A program made the translations under genes and the position numbers. A stretch of 64,000 nucleotides of DNA, from the NCBI RefSeq assembly GCF_900496995.4, contig NC_044009.1, forward strand, positions 12,432,001 through 12,496,000, in the 5' to 3' direction. Below the pieces are notes generated by a model, which saw nothing but the letters and a program-made list of their open reading frames with translations, was not told where the DNA came from and searched no databases. Of this stretch, positions 10,587 to 21,900 are shown piece after piece (the stretch's first letter is position 1; each line of letters opens with the position of its first letter). Source of the DNA: Aquila chrysaetos chrysaetos. Its lineage: Eukaryota > Chordata > Aves > Accipitriformes > Accipitridae.

Positions 10587-13194
10587 AGGGCGGAGGGGCG
10601 GGGACGAGAGGTGAGACCCCGCCCCTAGCACCTCCTCCCTCCCTCCCTCCCTCTCCCTCTCCCCCCCCTCCCCGGTGTTCCCCGTCCAGCACCGCCCGAC
10701 GGGGCGGCCCACGCGTGAGCACCCACTCTCACCCACCCCCACGCGGGTCGCCCCGCCAGGGACCCACGCCGCCCTCGGGGACCTCCGTGGGCTCCCCAGG
10801 GCGTGTGACAGCCCCCATCAGACACACCAATTTGGTGCCTCCAAAGCGCTGAATCCCCCCTTTTTTTAAAAAAAAAAAAAAAAGTCCACTATTTTATTCA
10901 CGCTTTTCTCCCCCCCCCCTTTTTTTTTGGTGAAAAGCCCCCAAATAGGCTCCATGTGGTTCTGGGTAAAGTCAGCCCCTGGCTTGGCTTTGAAATTGCT
11001 TCTGCAATTATGTAAAAGAGCCATTCAGCAACACGGCGGAATTAAAAGCGGTGGAGGGCTGCTCCCTTTTCTCCGGCGAGCCTCTCATGTTGGCCGGCTC
11101 AAAGCCTTTTCCAACACGACGTCTTTGGCGAGGACAAAAGCTGGAACAAAAAAAAAAAAAAAAAAAAAAAAAAAGGAAAAAGAAAAAAAAAAAGCCCCCA
11201 AACTTGTAAATTGAACGTCAAGGGAACTTTACACAATTTCAAAGGCCATAAATAATGATAAAGGGACCAGGCAAAGAGGCAAACCCAGGCAATTAATGGA
11301 GGTTCCCAAGCAAAGATCAAGTGGTTTGGAAAATAAAATTAAATGCAAAAAAAAGGAAAAAAAAAAAAGGAGAGGAGTTGGCTGGGGGTGGGATCCCTCC
11401 TGCCTTTGGGGAGTTGAAGCCTTCCCGGGACAATGGTGCCGGCTGTGCCTCTGGGCTTGGTTTTGGGGGGCTTTTGGGCACAACCCCCGACTAAAAGTGG
11501 CTTCTGGGGGGGTGCCCCCCAAAATCAAGGGTCAGTGAGAGATCCTGCTCCTGCCTTGCCTGCCTGCTTGGGAAGCTCTTAATGACCAGCTGCTCATTTT
11601 TAGCTAATTGATACTAATATTTTCCGGAGCAGAATGGCAGAGGTCAGACCGGGGGGGGGCTGCACACCCTGAGAGGAAGGTGACTCCCCCCTCACAGCAG
11701 ACGGGCCGGTGGGTGCCAAGGGTGGATACAGCAACGCTCTGTGCCCCAAATCCTATCCCTCTCAGCCGGCCACCCTTCAGGCCCCCCAAAACCCAGAGGG
11801 CACGTGGGGGCAAGGCAAGGGGTGAGGGGGTCCCTCCAACATTGGCACAGCTGCACGAACCAAGGGACCGCCCCCCCTCAAAGTGATGGGGGCTTTTACC
11901 CCCCCCAAAATGGGGTTTGTCCCCTGGGGGGGGGGGTGACAACCTCCTGCCCAGGCCTCAGCAAGTGGCATTTGCAGCCTGCCCCCCCCCCCAAAAAAAA
12001 ACACATTTGCTGCTGATTCCCACCACCACAGCTCAGCGGCTTCCCCAAATGGGGGGCTGGGCGCTGCCCCCCACCCCATGCCCGGATATCTGGGTCAGTT
12101 TATCCCTCCACATTTCCAGCCAACATCTGAAACCGTTCTTTTCTTGGCAGAAACAATTATGGGGGGTTATTGCTTTTGGGCCTTGGCACAGTTTCACCAC
12201 CCTGTCCTGCATCTGGCTCCCCAACCCCATTTTGCCACAGCTGTTGGGGTGCTGAGCCCCACTGGGTGCCTGGAGCGGGAGTTTTGGGGTCCCCTCCTCC
12301 CCAATGCCACGTTTCTGCCAGAGAAACTATTTTTCCCAGCGATGTGGCAAATGGGACAGGGTGGATGGCCAGCGAAGCAGCTGCCGCTATGGATTTTTGG
12401 GGGGGGGGATGTATGTGTATGTGCGTACGCGCTTTTGAGGCCCATCTCTGACTTCAAGGGACTGGGAAAAGTTTACTTATACAGCTCATTTCCATATGTC
12501 CCAGCTCCGTCTTGCGGAGGCCACCATATGTGTGGTAGCGCGGCGCTCAGGATTTTTCCCAGCACAGCGCCGGCGAGGTTTTGATCTCCCCCGTTGATGC
12601 TTCGTAGCCGCATGCGTGGTTATTTCTCTCAAATATATTTTTTTCCCTTTCTCCCCCCTTCCCCATCATCTAGCAGGCGTCATCGGATTGCGGCCCCTCT
12701 CCTGCCTCCCGCTCCTTCCCACCGCAGCGGATGGAGCCGAGCAAAACCCTCCGGCCCCCCAAATCAGCAGCATCCCCCGCTCCTTCCAAACCCAACTAGA
12801 GCGGGCTGGAAATCCTTGCGGAAAAGCAAAGCTTTCGTTTAAATAGAAAAGTGGGGGGGTGGGGGGGGGTGTGGAAAATCATCTCTTTTCAGGAAACTGC
12901 GTTAGATTGCGGAAAGGGGAGATAATTAGGCATGGTAATCTGGCAGGGCATGGAAATGTGTACCAACACCCAGATCCTGCAGCTGTTTTTATTGTCAGCC
13001 CTCTTCAAAATTTGCCCACAAACAAGTGCCTTTGCAAGACGGGAGTATTATTTCAGACGAGAATAGCCTTTTTGTTCGGCACATAATTAGCTGATTTTTC
13101 TCCCGGAGAAAAACGTCGGCGATCTCTGATTGTCGGAGAAGCAACCGGAGCGTGATTGTGTCTGGGAAGTGTAACAGGCGGGAGGGAGGCAAGG

Positions 13195-13224
13195 GGCAGG
13201 CAGGGCAGGCAGGGCAGGCAGGGG
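13195..13224. repeat. Short G-rich tandem repeat, 10-base period
   Basis: About three units of a GGGCAGGCA-like motif in tandem. The same stretch gives repetitive Cys-Pro-Ala peptides on the minus strand, which explains the open frames over it. Confidence 0.8.
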
Positions 13225-15279
13225 AGCCCGGCCAGCCACCCCCGCACCCCACGGAGGGACCCCCACCGCCACTGGGACACGGCAAGAGCCTTTCCCAGGG
13301 GCTCTAAATCTGAGTATATGGGAGAAATCGGTATTTTGGAGGGTCATGCTTGGCTGGGGGGGGGGGGGGGGGGGCGAGGCAGAAGCCCTTTTCCCCCTGG
13401 GCCATAGCGTGAGTGCAGACCCGGTCCGGCTCAAAATGTGGCACCCAGGGGCTGCTCGGGGAGGCTCCCACATCACCCCGAGTAGGGACTGTGGAAGAGC
13501 AGGTGGCTTCTGGTAGGTTTTGCCCCCCGCGCCCCAAGCCCTTCCCAGGAAAGGAGCGTCGGATCTGTAGTGGCATCTTTGAACTGGGCAGATTTGGGGG
13601 GGGGGGGGGCGGTGTCTGTGACTCTGGTGGCCTCTTGGCTGGCAAGTGCTAAATAAACCGTGGGCTTTTCCCCCAAATCGGGGTAGGGAGGAGGTACAGC
13701 TTTTCAGAGCGAAGAAGTGAAACAGGGGAACCGGGAGGGAAGAGGAAAACTGGGAGGTGCTCGAAGCCTTCCAGCTGCGGGTCCGTGGGGTGGCAGAGGT
13801 CAGAGCATCCCTTCGCCCGGGATGGCAGCTCGACCCACCACGTGCCCGGGGGGGCTGATGGCTGCTCCTTTGGGCACCTCCAGCCTGTTCGTAGGGAGCT
13901 GTGCTGTGGGGTTTCCCTGGGGCACACGGGTTCGTGTCCATCCTCCCACCGGGCTTCGGGGTGGGGGGGGTTGTGCTGGTGGGATGCGTTATTTGAAGCA
14001 AGGTGCTGGTCCCTGGGGCTGCTGGGCCATCGCGGGACGGGGGGGGGGAGCAGCTTTGTTTTGCAGAGGCTGATAAAACCAGTGACTTTATCAAAAGCAA
14101 AACTCAGGCTTGTGGAGACCCTAGCGAGGTAATTCTTGCAAGACCCTCTGCCTTCATCGCGGAAATTTTAATTGCATGGGAAACATCACCAAAAAGCATC
14201 TCACCCTACTGTGCTTTTAAAGTGGGGTTTTTTTGTCCCCCTAGGGAAGAGGGGTGGGCAAGGAGGGAGACCATGAGCAAAACTACCCCCCCCTCTCAAA
14301 AAAAGAGCCTGTACTTAATGATGGAGGGATTAGGTGTGAGCGCTGAACCCCAAAATAAGGGATGCTGCTGGGGGCTCTCCATCCTTACACCCTGTCACCC
14401 CTTGCAGGGAAGGGCTGCAGGAGCCGGGAGAACCAGGGATGGGGAGGGGGGGAAGAGCAGGATTTGGCCCTCGGCAAGGGCGTGCTGGCTGGGTGCGGAG
14501 GGGTGCGCAGCTGGGGGGGGTCCCGCCGCCGGATGCCACCCGCCGCCCCACGCGTGCCCGCTGCAGCCCCGGGACCCCCCCTCCCGCCTCCCCGCTTCGG
14601 CTTCCAAGCAGGGGAAAAGAAAAAAAACCAACAACTCCCCCCAACCCAACTCCAAACCCCTTTATTCGTCGTTTAATCCCATTAACTCCTTCGCGTGTTC
14701 CCGTCTGAACTCATTTCAGGCTGGGAACTCTGTGGGGGCGGGGGGGGGTCCTCTCCCCGCAACTTCCACCCCACGCACGGGAGATGTGCTGCTGAGTTCT
14801 TTAGTTTTGGGTTTGGGGGTTGGGGGTTTTTTTGGTGGTTTATTTTTTTCTGTGGCTCCCCCCCGCCTCGTTTGTGGTGGTTTGTTTTTTTTTTTTTAAA
14901 CAAACTTGAAGGCGCTCGGGATTTTCGGGTTAGGAAAACGGAGGGTAAAAGGGCAAAAATAACGCCGTGCAGGTTAAAAAAAAAAAGAAAAAAAAAGAAA
15001 TTTGGCTTCGGTAATCGCAGTTCATAGCCCGAAATTCGTTCGGATGAGGGGAAATAATCTCCCCCCCCCCCTTTTTAAATTGACATGTATTTAAATAACC
15101 GGAGTCCAAATATTTTAAGAGCACTAAAGGAGACCTTAATAAAACGCATCGGTACGGAGAGATTATCTCTAGCACCGGAAAACCACCCGCACACACACAC
15201 GCTCTCGTTCACGGCTTTTCTCGGAATATAGTTGAGAAATCCGCCAGTTTAAAAATCCCGAATAAAAGTCTAAAATATT

Positions 15280-15640
15280 CCCAGGTCAGAGGGGCACCGT
15301 CTCATTAAAACCAGCGCGGTCCTGAAACTGCACTGCAGACATTAAAGTGCAGTATTTTTCAATTAGAGCTGACGAATTCAATCAAAATTCCATAGATTAG
15401 GATGAAATGAGGCATGGGTCATTTACAGGGGAATTTAATTGCAGAGCCATTAGACAAATAGTATATTTGCCATTCTCACATTATCCATCATTTTAGACAT
15501 CAATAGAAGGAACAGCATCTTTACTAATACAGCAGCACTTCCCAATCTCTGCCTGTAAACACTCCCTTTCCCCACAGCTCCTGATTATATCTGATTTCAT
15601 TTAAAGCCATGGGGGATTATAAATGTTCCTGCAATCAGGT
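15280..15640. promoter_or_regulatory. Candidate conserved non-coding element upstream of GBX2
   Basis: A long AT-rich, complex, stop-rich stretch about 5 kb upstream of the GBX2 start. It contains an 8-base inverted repeat (ACTGCACT at 15327-15334 and AGTGCAGT at 15346-15353) and several ATTA and CAATTA motifs. Its contrast with the flanking simple sequence suggests selective constraint. I infer an enhancer-like element from composition and position only. Confidence 0.3.
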
Positions 15641-16319
15641 TCATTAGGACTTCAAAAATCTCATTTCTGATTTGTATTGCTTTGCGGATCACCCGCCTCA
15701 GCGCAGCCTGCGCGATGCCTCTCTCGGCTTTTAAAAAAAAAAAAAAATAAAAATAATAGCACAAAAAATCAAATGCTATTTCATTACGACTTCGGGGCTT
15801 GATTATCACCCCGATGAGCCCCTTTTCAGCCACCGAGAAGGTTGTGGGGAGCAAGCCCGGCTTCCCACCGGGACCCCCCAGCACCCCCCCCTTCATCCCC
15901 GCAGCCGCCCCGGAGGGGCCCGATCCTGCCCGCGGCAGCGGCTTCGCAGGGACCCCGGGGTGGGCAAACACCCGACGGGTCGGCAAAGCCTTTTTTGGGG
16001 GGTGGGGTGGGTGTTCTCCTTAATTCTCCCCAGCTGTTTAACCAGCTCCTTGCAAACAGAGACGTGTGTGCATCAGGGCGGGTAATTCTTATTATTTGGA
16101 AATTATTTTGCAGCCGCTGCCGGCCGGGACCATCGGCGGTTTATTGCTGCAGGGTGGAAAACCGAGACGGACCAGCCCCCGCCACAAGAAAAAACAGGCG
16201 AGGAGCGAAGGTCTCTGACATTTTTTCCTTAATAGCAGCGTAATATTAACCGCCTTTCATAAAAGACGCGCATCCAGATAGACTTAAAAAAAAAAAAACC
16301 AAACCACCACGCCAACAGA

Positions 16320-16560
16320 AAAGCCTTCATTTCACCCAAATGTATGGTGTGCGCAGCTCTGTGTTAGCTGCCTCAGTAATTTAATTGGAATGAAACGTGA
16401 AAAATGTGTCATTTTTTGAAGAATTTATGCATCGCTTCCTGGAAATCTCATTGTCTTAACTAGCAGCCTACTGTGTTCTGTTTAGCAGGCATAATCGCAT
16501 TTTTATGTGTCTTCGTATTATAAGTTAATGTGACCTCTCGTCTTTAGCTGCTGGAAAAAA
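16320..16560. promoter_or_regulatory. Candidate conserved non-coding element
   Basis: An AT-rich complex block with TAATTTAATTGG, GAATTTATGCAT and repeated TAA/TTA cores, without simple repeats or an open frame, about 6 kb upstream of GBX2. Treated as a possible enhancer. Confidence 0.3.
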
Positions 16561-16659
16561 AAATAAAAATGATCCTTTCCCATAACATCTGCATTAAAAA
16601 AGGCGACGGCAGGAGGGAAAGAAAAAAAAAAAAAAAAAAATCTCTCTTCCCAAAATCTC

Positions 16660-17080
16660 CTTTGCCCGACCGCCAAAGTTATCAGCCCAAGCGGGCGAGC
16701 CCGCAGCATCACCCCGCCCCGAGCCCCGCCCGCTGCGCTCCCACCGCCGCCGGCAGAACGGCTTAAACCCGGGAGGAAACCCCCCCCAAAAACCCCCAAA
16801 AGTAATTTTTTTAACGTTTTTTCCCTTCTTTTCTTTTGGTTTCGCTGTCGGCCTGCTCCCCCGCCCCCGCCCGCCGCGGCCGGCTCCCCCCGCCGTGCCT
16901 ACGGCGCCCCCTGCTGGCCGCGGGGCGCCGCGCAGCCAGCGCGTGGGGCGGCAACCCACGCGTGTCCGCGGCGGTTCCCCTCCTCCCGCCGCCCTTTCAG
17001 CCTTCCCTGACCGCCCCCCCGCCGCCTCTCTTCTTCCCCCCGGCCCCCCTAGCCCCACGGCGACGTTCCCCAGCACAGAC
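16660..17080. other. Orphan GC-rich, CpG-dense island
   Basis: High GC with many CGs (GCCGCGGCCGG, GGGGCGCCGCGC) and no coding exon or recognised transcript on either strand. It flanks the CTCF-type motif at 16.9 kb. It could be a boundary element or the promoter of a non-coding RNA. Confidence 0.5.
16903..16919 (-). promoter_or_regulatory. Strong CTCF-type binding motif
   Basis: Read on the minus strand the site is GGCCAGCAGGGGGCGCC, a full match to the core CTCF consensus CCASYAGRKGGCRS. It lies in the CpG-rich island between GBX2 and ASB18, where an insulator between a developmental gene and a differently expressed gene would be sensible. Occupancy cannot be known from sequence. Confidence 0.6.
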
Positions 17081-17105
17081 CAGCTTTTTTAAAATTTTAT
17101 TTTAT

Positions 17106-17135
17106 CCCCCCCCACCCCCCCCCCCCCCCCCCCCC
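17106..17135. repeat. Poly-C tract
   Basis: Thirty bases of C interrupted once by A. Prone to polymerase slippage and assembly error. Confidence 0.85.
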
Positions 17136-18519
17136 GCCTCTTTGATGTGCTTTTGGGTTTGTTTTTTTTCCCCAACGGTAGCTGCGGGATGGGGAGCCGA
17201 GGTCACGGATGTGGGGGGGAAGGATGTGATCACCTGGCGGGATGCTATCGCCATGCAAACTTGCCCGATACGGATGTAAAACATGCCATTCTTCTCCTTC
17301 GGGGGACCACACACAAAGATGAAAGACTCATCAGAAGCACCAAAATTTAGATTTGGCTGGTTCAAACGCACCGTGACTCAGCCAGGACTCATTTTCCCTA
17401 AATCCCCTTCAATTGCCCGCCCCCCCCACTCTGACCACTGAAACGAACCATAAAGTAAACCAGCCACTAAAGTCACGAGCTACCGGGTCTCAAGGTGTGG
17501 CGGAGATTTGGCGTGGCGCTTTGCCGTGGGGCGTTCCCGTGTGGGACAGGTCTCAGGTACCAAAGACGGGGAACACAGGGGTTGAGGAGGGGCCTGGCAA
17601 TGCCCTTGCACATCTGTACACATCTTAAAGGGCAAGGGAATGTGCGGAAGCAGCAGGTGGAAGCTGGGGGGGGGAAGCGGGATTTATTTTCCCTCCCCAT
17701 TTCCACGCATCCTGCTCCACGGGCACCGGCTCTGGGAGCCAGAGGTGCTGCCAGGCACCCTGAGCACATTGGCTGTATAACCCACAATAGTGTTGGGTGC
17801 TGGTGCAAAGTCCAGTCAAACGCGCAAAAAGGCTGATTTATTTACTTACATATTTTTAACTAGCGAGCGTAATTAAGCAGTGGAGCAATTTGGCGAGCGC
17901 CGTGGCAGAGCTGCTAACATGAGGACAGCTGTTCTTCCAAGGGGCACGTGCGCACGCTTGCTTTGGTTCCACAGAAATTAATTTGGGGAGCCTGAGGGTC
18001 TGGGAAAACAGATCCTCGCTCCTCCTGGTACCTTTTGCCAAGTCATCGTGTGAAATGAAAGCCCAAACTCCTTCACTTTGGGTTGCCACAGGGCTTTCCA
18101 GCCCCTCCGTGTGCCGGATGGGCGCGGGAGGTGCTGGTGCATCCCTTGGAGCCTGAGGAGCTGGGAGAAATAGGGGCTGTGTCACCCCCCGTCTCTGGTC
18201 CTGCGTGGAGTAACCAGCTCTTTCTTGGTGGCATCAACATCCAAAAATAGATTTTTTGGTCTATTTTACAGACTATATTAATGCCACTGGGTATTGCATC
18301 CTGCTAACAGCTTCCACGCTGCACCTCTCGTCCCAGTTCTGCTTGTACCACTCACAGGGGAGATTTATCCAAGGGGATTTGATGCCCACGTGGGCTGATT
18401 TTAGTCGTCTGCCGTGCGTGCTTGCCTTTGCACACCTGAGGAGCCCCGCTGCTTCGCACAGATCCTTTATAATGAGTATTATTCATATCTGCAGCATGCT
18501 CGTAACAGCTACTAATCAT

Positions 18520-18750
18520 TTTATTACTCTTTATAATCTATTTAAAGCACAATTAGAAAAAAAATCTATACAAAGTTACAGCCGAAAGCACATTTTAGTT
18601 ACATTATAAATCCCTGAAAAACAACCATCTATCACGAAAACCAGCTCTCCTCCGCTTGGCTGACAGAAATGGATGCTGCTGCGCTACACCGAGGGACGAG
18701 GAGGTAAGGGAGGGCTGGACGGCAGACCTCGGCCGGCTCCTCTCGGCCCT
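18520..18750 (-). other. ASB18: Probable ASB18 3' untranslated region and polyadenylation signal
   Basis: On the minus strand AATAAA (complement of 18520-18525) lies about 225 bases after the stop codon, giving a short 3' untranslated region. This is the first canonical signal seen. Confidence 0.45.
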
Positions 18751-18936
18751 TCAAAGCACGACTCCTTCGGGTTCCAGCAGCAGGTAATCGTGCAGAGGCT
18801 TGGGCACAGGCAGCAAGGGGATAAGGCAATGGCATTTGCTGCCAAACTTTTTCCGAATGGCAGAGCGGCATAAATGTTGCAGGCACCGGGCTGTGCCCAC
18901 CAGCCGGAAAAAGGACTCGTAGAATAGCTGGTGCTG
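18751..18936 (-). CDS. ASB18: ASB18 coding exon 5 (SOCS box) with stop
   Basis: Encodes residues 375-435. The elongin-binding BC box is at 391-402 ([12 protein letters not shown]) and the cullin 5 box contains LPVPKPL at 416-422. The protein ends [10 protein letters not shown], then TGA at 18753-18751. The acceptor is CTTTGCAG|CAGCAC. A second AG three bases later would remove one glutamine. Confidence 0.95.
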   Translation of the reverse strand, partial: QHQLFYESFFRLVGTARCLQHLCRSAIRKKFGSKCHCLIPLLPVPKPLHDYLLLEPEGVVL

Positions 18937-21900
18937 CTGCAAAGAGAGAGGGGGAGAGAAGAAAACAAGAGCATCAGTTGGTTTGATTTTTTTGCCTGAT
19001 TAAGCCAAACGAGCCAAGAGGTACTTTTGAGATGAAGAGCTAAGGGGAGGAGGTAGGAAACCCAGCGACGATGTTTGCCTGTGGGTTAGGGCTCCGTGCG
19101 CCGACACGGATCCTGCAAGCCTTAAAGGCTGGGTGAGGAATTCTCCTATGGAAGCACAGGTGAAGAAACCCAGCCTCACTGCAGGCACTGTTTGGGGAGG
19201 ATGATTTCATGCCCACCGGCAGCAGCATCCCTGCAGAAAGCCTTAGAGCTGACGTAGAAGACACTCGCTTGTTTCTGAGATGGGGAAACAAAGCAGGATT
19301 GGTCTATGAATCCTCAGCCTTTCCCTAGCTTGGAATAAAAAAAAAAATCACTTCTCAATCCCCTAGAACATGCTGAAGAGGTTTATTTGCATTTCAGCAG
19401 CCGGCCCCCCCCCCTCGCAGCCAAGCTAACCAAAGACCTGCGGGGGTAAGGCAGCAATCCGAGATCATTCAAGAGCAGGCTGCCCGTACCTGTTGCACAT
19501 CTGGGGACAAGGTTTTTAAAACCAAAATTAGTGGTGTTGGCTCCTGCCGGGCAGCGGTCTGTCTCCAGGGTCAATTCCAGATGCTGGGATTGTATTTTAT
19601 TGCAGGCCAGGGGCAGGAATGGGGGTTTTGGTGTTGATGAAGCTAAAGGGATGCAAAAAGCTGCTGCGATGAATTGGGTGTGCGGTGGTGCTCCGAGGAC
19701 CATTCCTTTTTTTTTTTCCTCCCCACCCAAGTGAAGTTTGGGTGGGGAAAAACACCTCTCGGTAGGTAAAACCCCCTCCTCAGGGCTTAGCCGTCCCTGC
19801 CAAAGCACCAGCGCCGTCTCACCTGAAACACCTCCTCTGGCACGGCCTCGGCCCACTTCTCAGAGACGGAGATTTGTGAGTAGGAATTGAAGAGGACTTC
19901 GATGATCTCCGGTACGGCTGCGCAGGATTTCAGTACCTAGTCGTGGGCAATGGGGAGGGGGTTCAGACAGAGAAGGATGTCCCAGAGGGGCAGAGCATCC
20001 ACGTGCTGCAGCTGCAGCTTGTCCCACCCCACCACGGTCCAGGCTGGGATAGTCCCATGTCGGTATGAGGCAGGCGTAGGGTTTGTCCTGGCCTGCTTTG
20101 GAGATCTTTCTCCATCTGTGAAGCAGTGGGAAGACCTGCCTCGCTGTGGCACTTCTTCCTCCGGATGCGGCCCTTGCTTCTTATTTACATTTTTGGCTTG
20201 TGTGTGATAATCCAGGATAATATTTTCTTTATTGTTCGATGTAAAATCAATGAAACGCAGAGCCATAAGGCAGCTGCACTGAAGGCTGATGTACCAAGCC
20301 TGTCTCTGAGATCCCCAGGCGGGAAACTTGCCAGACCCCCCCTGCCCATGCTGGCTCCATCCTACCCTTCACCCTGCCTGCTTTTCCCCACTGCCACACT
20401 ACAGGTGTTTCCCCCGGATCTGGAAGCTCTCCCAGATTCTCCCCCCCCCCCCGGCTTTTTATTTCCCAAAGCACCCCAACCCCAACTGCAAAATCCTGGG
20501 TGCCAGGGGATATACGGGAGCTGTTTTGGGGTTGGTACCTTGACGAAGGCGGGGGGCCATATCTTCTGGGAGCCGTGATTGAGCAGCAGCTGGACGGTGA
20601 GGTGGGGCCGCAGCTCCCTCTTGAAAGCGGCGTTCTGCAGCACGCAGCCCAGGGGGGAGATGCCGTCGTAGTCGATGGCGTTGACGTCAGCCCCGCACCG
20701 CAGGAGGAAGCGCGCCAGGCTGGCGTTGGCGGCACCGCATGCCTTGTGCAAGGGGCTCCTCCGCATCTCATCCCGGGCATCAATGTCGGCGCCGTGGGCA
20801 GCCAGCAGCCGGCAAAGCTGCAGGCGGCCCTCGCCGGCGCCCGGCGCCTGCCCGCAGAGGACGCCGAGGGCCGTGTCCTCCTGCGCGCTGCGCGCGTCGA
20901 TGCGTGCCCCGTGCCGCAGGTAGAGGCGGGCATGGTCGCAGAGGCAGTGCTTGGCCGCCACGTGGAGCGCCGTCTCCTCCCCATCCTCGCTGGGCAGGTT
21001 GACGATGGCCCCGTGTCTCAGCAGGAGCCTGGCGCATCTGCAAAGAGATGGGGAAGCTGGGGGGCTGCACCGCCCAGGTGGGTTTTGGGGGGCATGGGCT
21101 GGAGTGGGAGCTGTGAGGGGCGATGAGGTGGGAAACGGCGTGGGGTGAGGATGAGGGTCATGCTGGAGCTGGGCTCCCACAGGGGTTGTGGCACATGAGG
21201 GAGCAGCAGAGGCTGGGGAGGGTGACCCTGTGCCCTGGTGCCTGCTGCAGTGGTGGTAATGGTGGTTTGGGCAATGTCAAAATCTTGACCAGCATCATTC
21301 ATGAATGGTCATCCCTGACCATCCTTGGCTATCTTGACCATCCTTGACCAGCATCATTCGTGAATGGTCATCCCTGACCATCCTTGACTACATTGACCAT
21401 CCTTGACCCACCAGGGTCCCACCATCCTAGACCCACCACGGAATGGTGATCCTTGTCCCAGCTGTGCCAGTGGTCGGGCAGCGCCGGGAGTGGTGCCCGC
21501 AGTTAGCCATGCCAGCTGGGTCAGTCCCGGCCGGTGAAGGATGCATCCAGTCACGATGAGGACACATAGGGTGGTGGGCCCCTTTGTGCCATCAATCCGT
21601 CCATTGCAGTTTCATCTCCCGGCACGGGTGCAGCCCTGGGGTGCTATGGAGATGATCTATACAGTCCCACCCCTTGGCTGACATCCACAGAGCTTCTCAG
21701 CTGAAAACATCTTAAACCACTGCCTCCAGCTTAATCTGTGCTGGGACCAAGCTGACATGGAGCGAAATGCTCGATAAAGGCTCTGTGCAGCAGAAGAGCT
21801 CCCTGTGAGTTTGCTTTCATATAAAAATGGATTCTACTTCTCCCGTTAAGGGACCCAAACACCTGTTTGGGGCTTCTGCCCCAGAGAGGACTAAAGGATT

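Larger units (their letters stand above)
9250..10850. other. CpG island over GBX2 promoter, exon 1 and intron
   Basis: By eye, CpG dinucleotides are dense and GC content is very high from the exon 2 acceptor through exon 1 and about 600 bases upstream of the ATG. This is the usual setting of a developmental homeobox promoter. It ends near 10.85 kb where A/T runs begin. The boundaries are visual estimates. Confidence 0.8.
10860..18500. other. GBX2-ASB18 intergenic region
   Basis: No gene is supported here. It holds A/C homopolymers (10.87, 11.15, 12.0 and 14.9 kb), a 10-base-period G-rich repeat near 13.2 kb, two AT-rich complex blocks (15.28-15.64 and 16.32-16.56 kb), an orphan GC-rich island (15.84-15.97 and 16.66-17.08 kb) with a CTCF-type motif, and a long poly-C run at 17.1 kb. 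Open frames of 100-340 codons in the GC-rich parts have low-complexity translations. Confidence 0.55.

Noticed and set aside
13087-14100. A 337-codon minus-strand open frame between GBX2 and ASB18
   Set aside because: Its composition is Pro/Ser/Arg-rich and drawn from G/C homopolymers and a short tandem repeat. No domain, conserved motif or synteny partner supports a gene.
14003-14899. A 298-codon plus-strand open frame
   Set aside because: It ends in poly-Phe/Gly from poly-T and poly-G runs, and the translation looks like simple sequence.
17350-17375. GGTTCAAACGC resembling a tRNA B box
   Set aside because: There is no A box at the right distance and no cloverleaf can be drawn.
20500-21126. 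A 208-codon plus-strand open frame opposite ASB18 exon 3
   Set aside because: It is the complement of a GC-rich ankyrin exon. The minus-strand reading has clear repeat signatures and matching splice sites.
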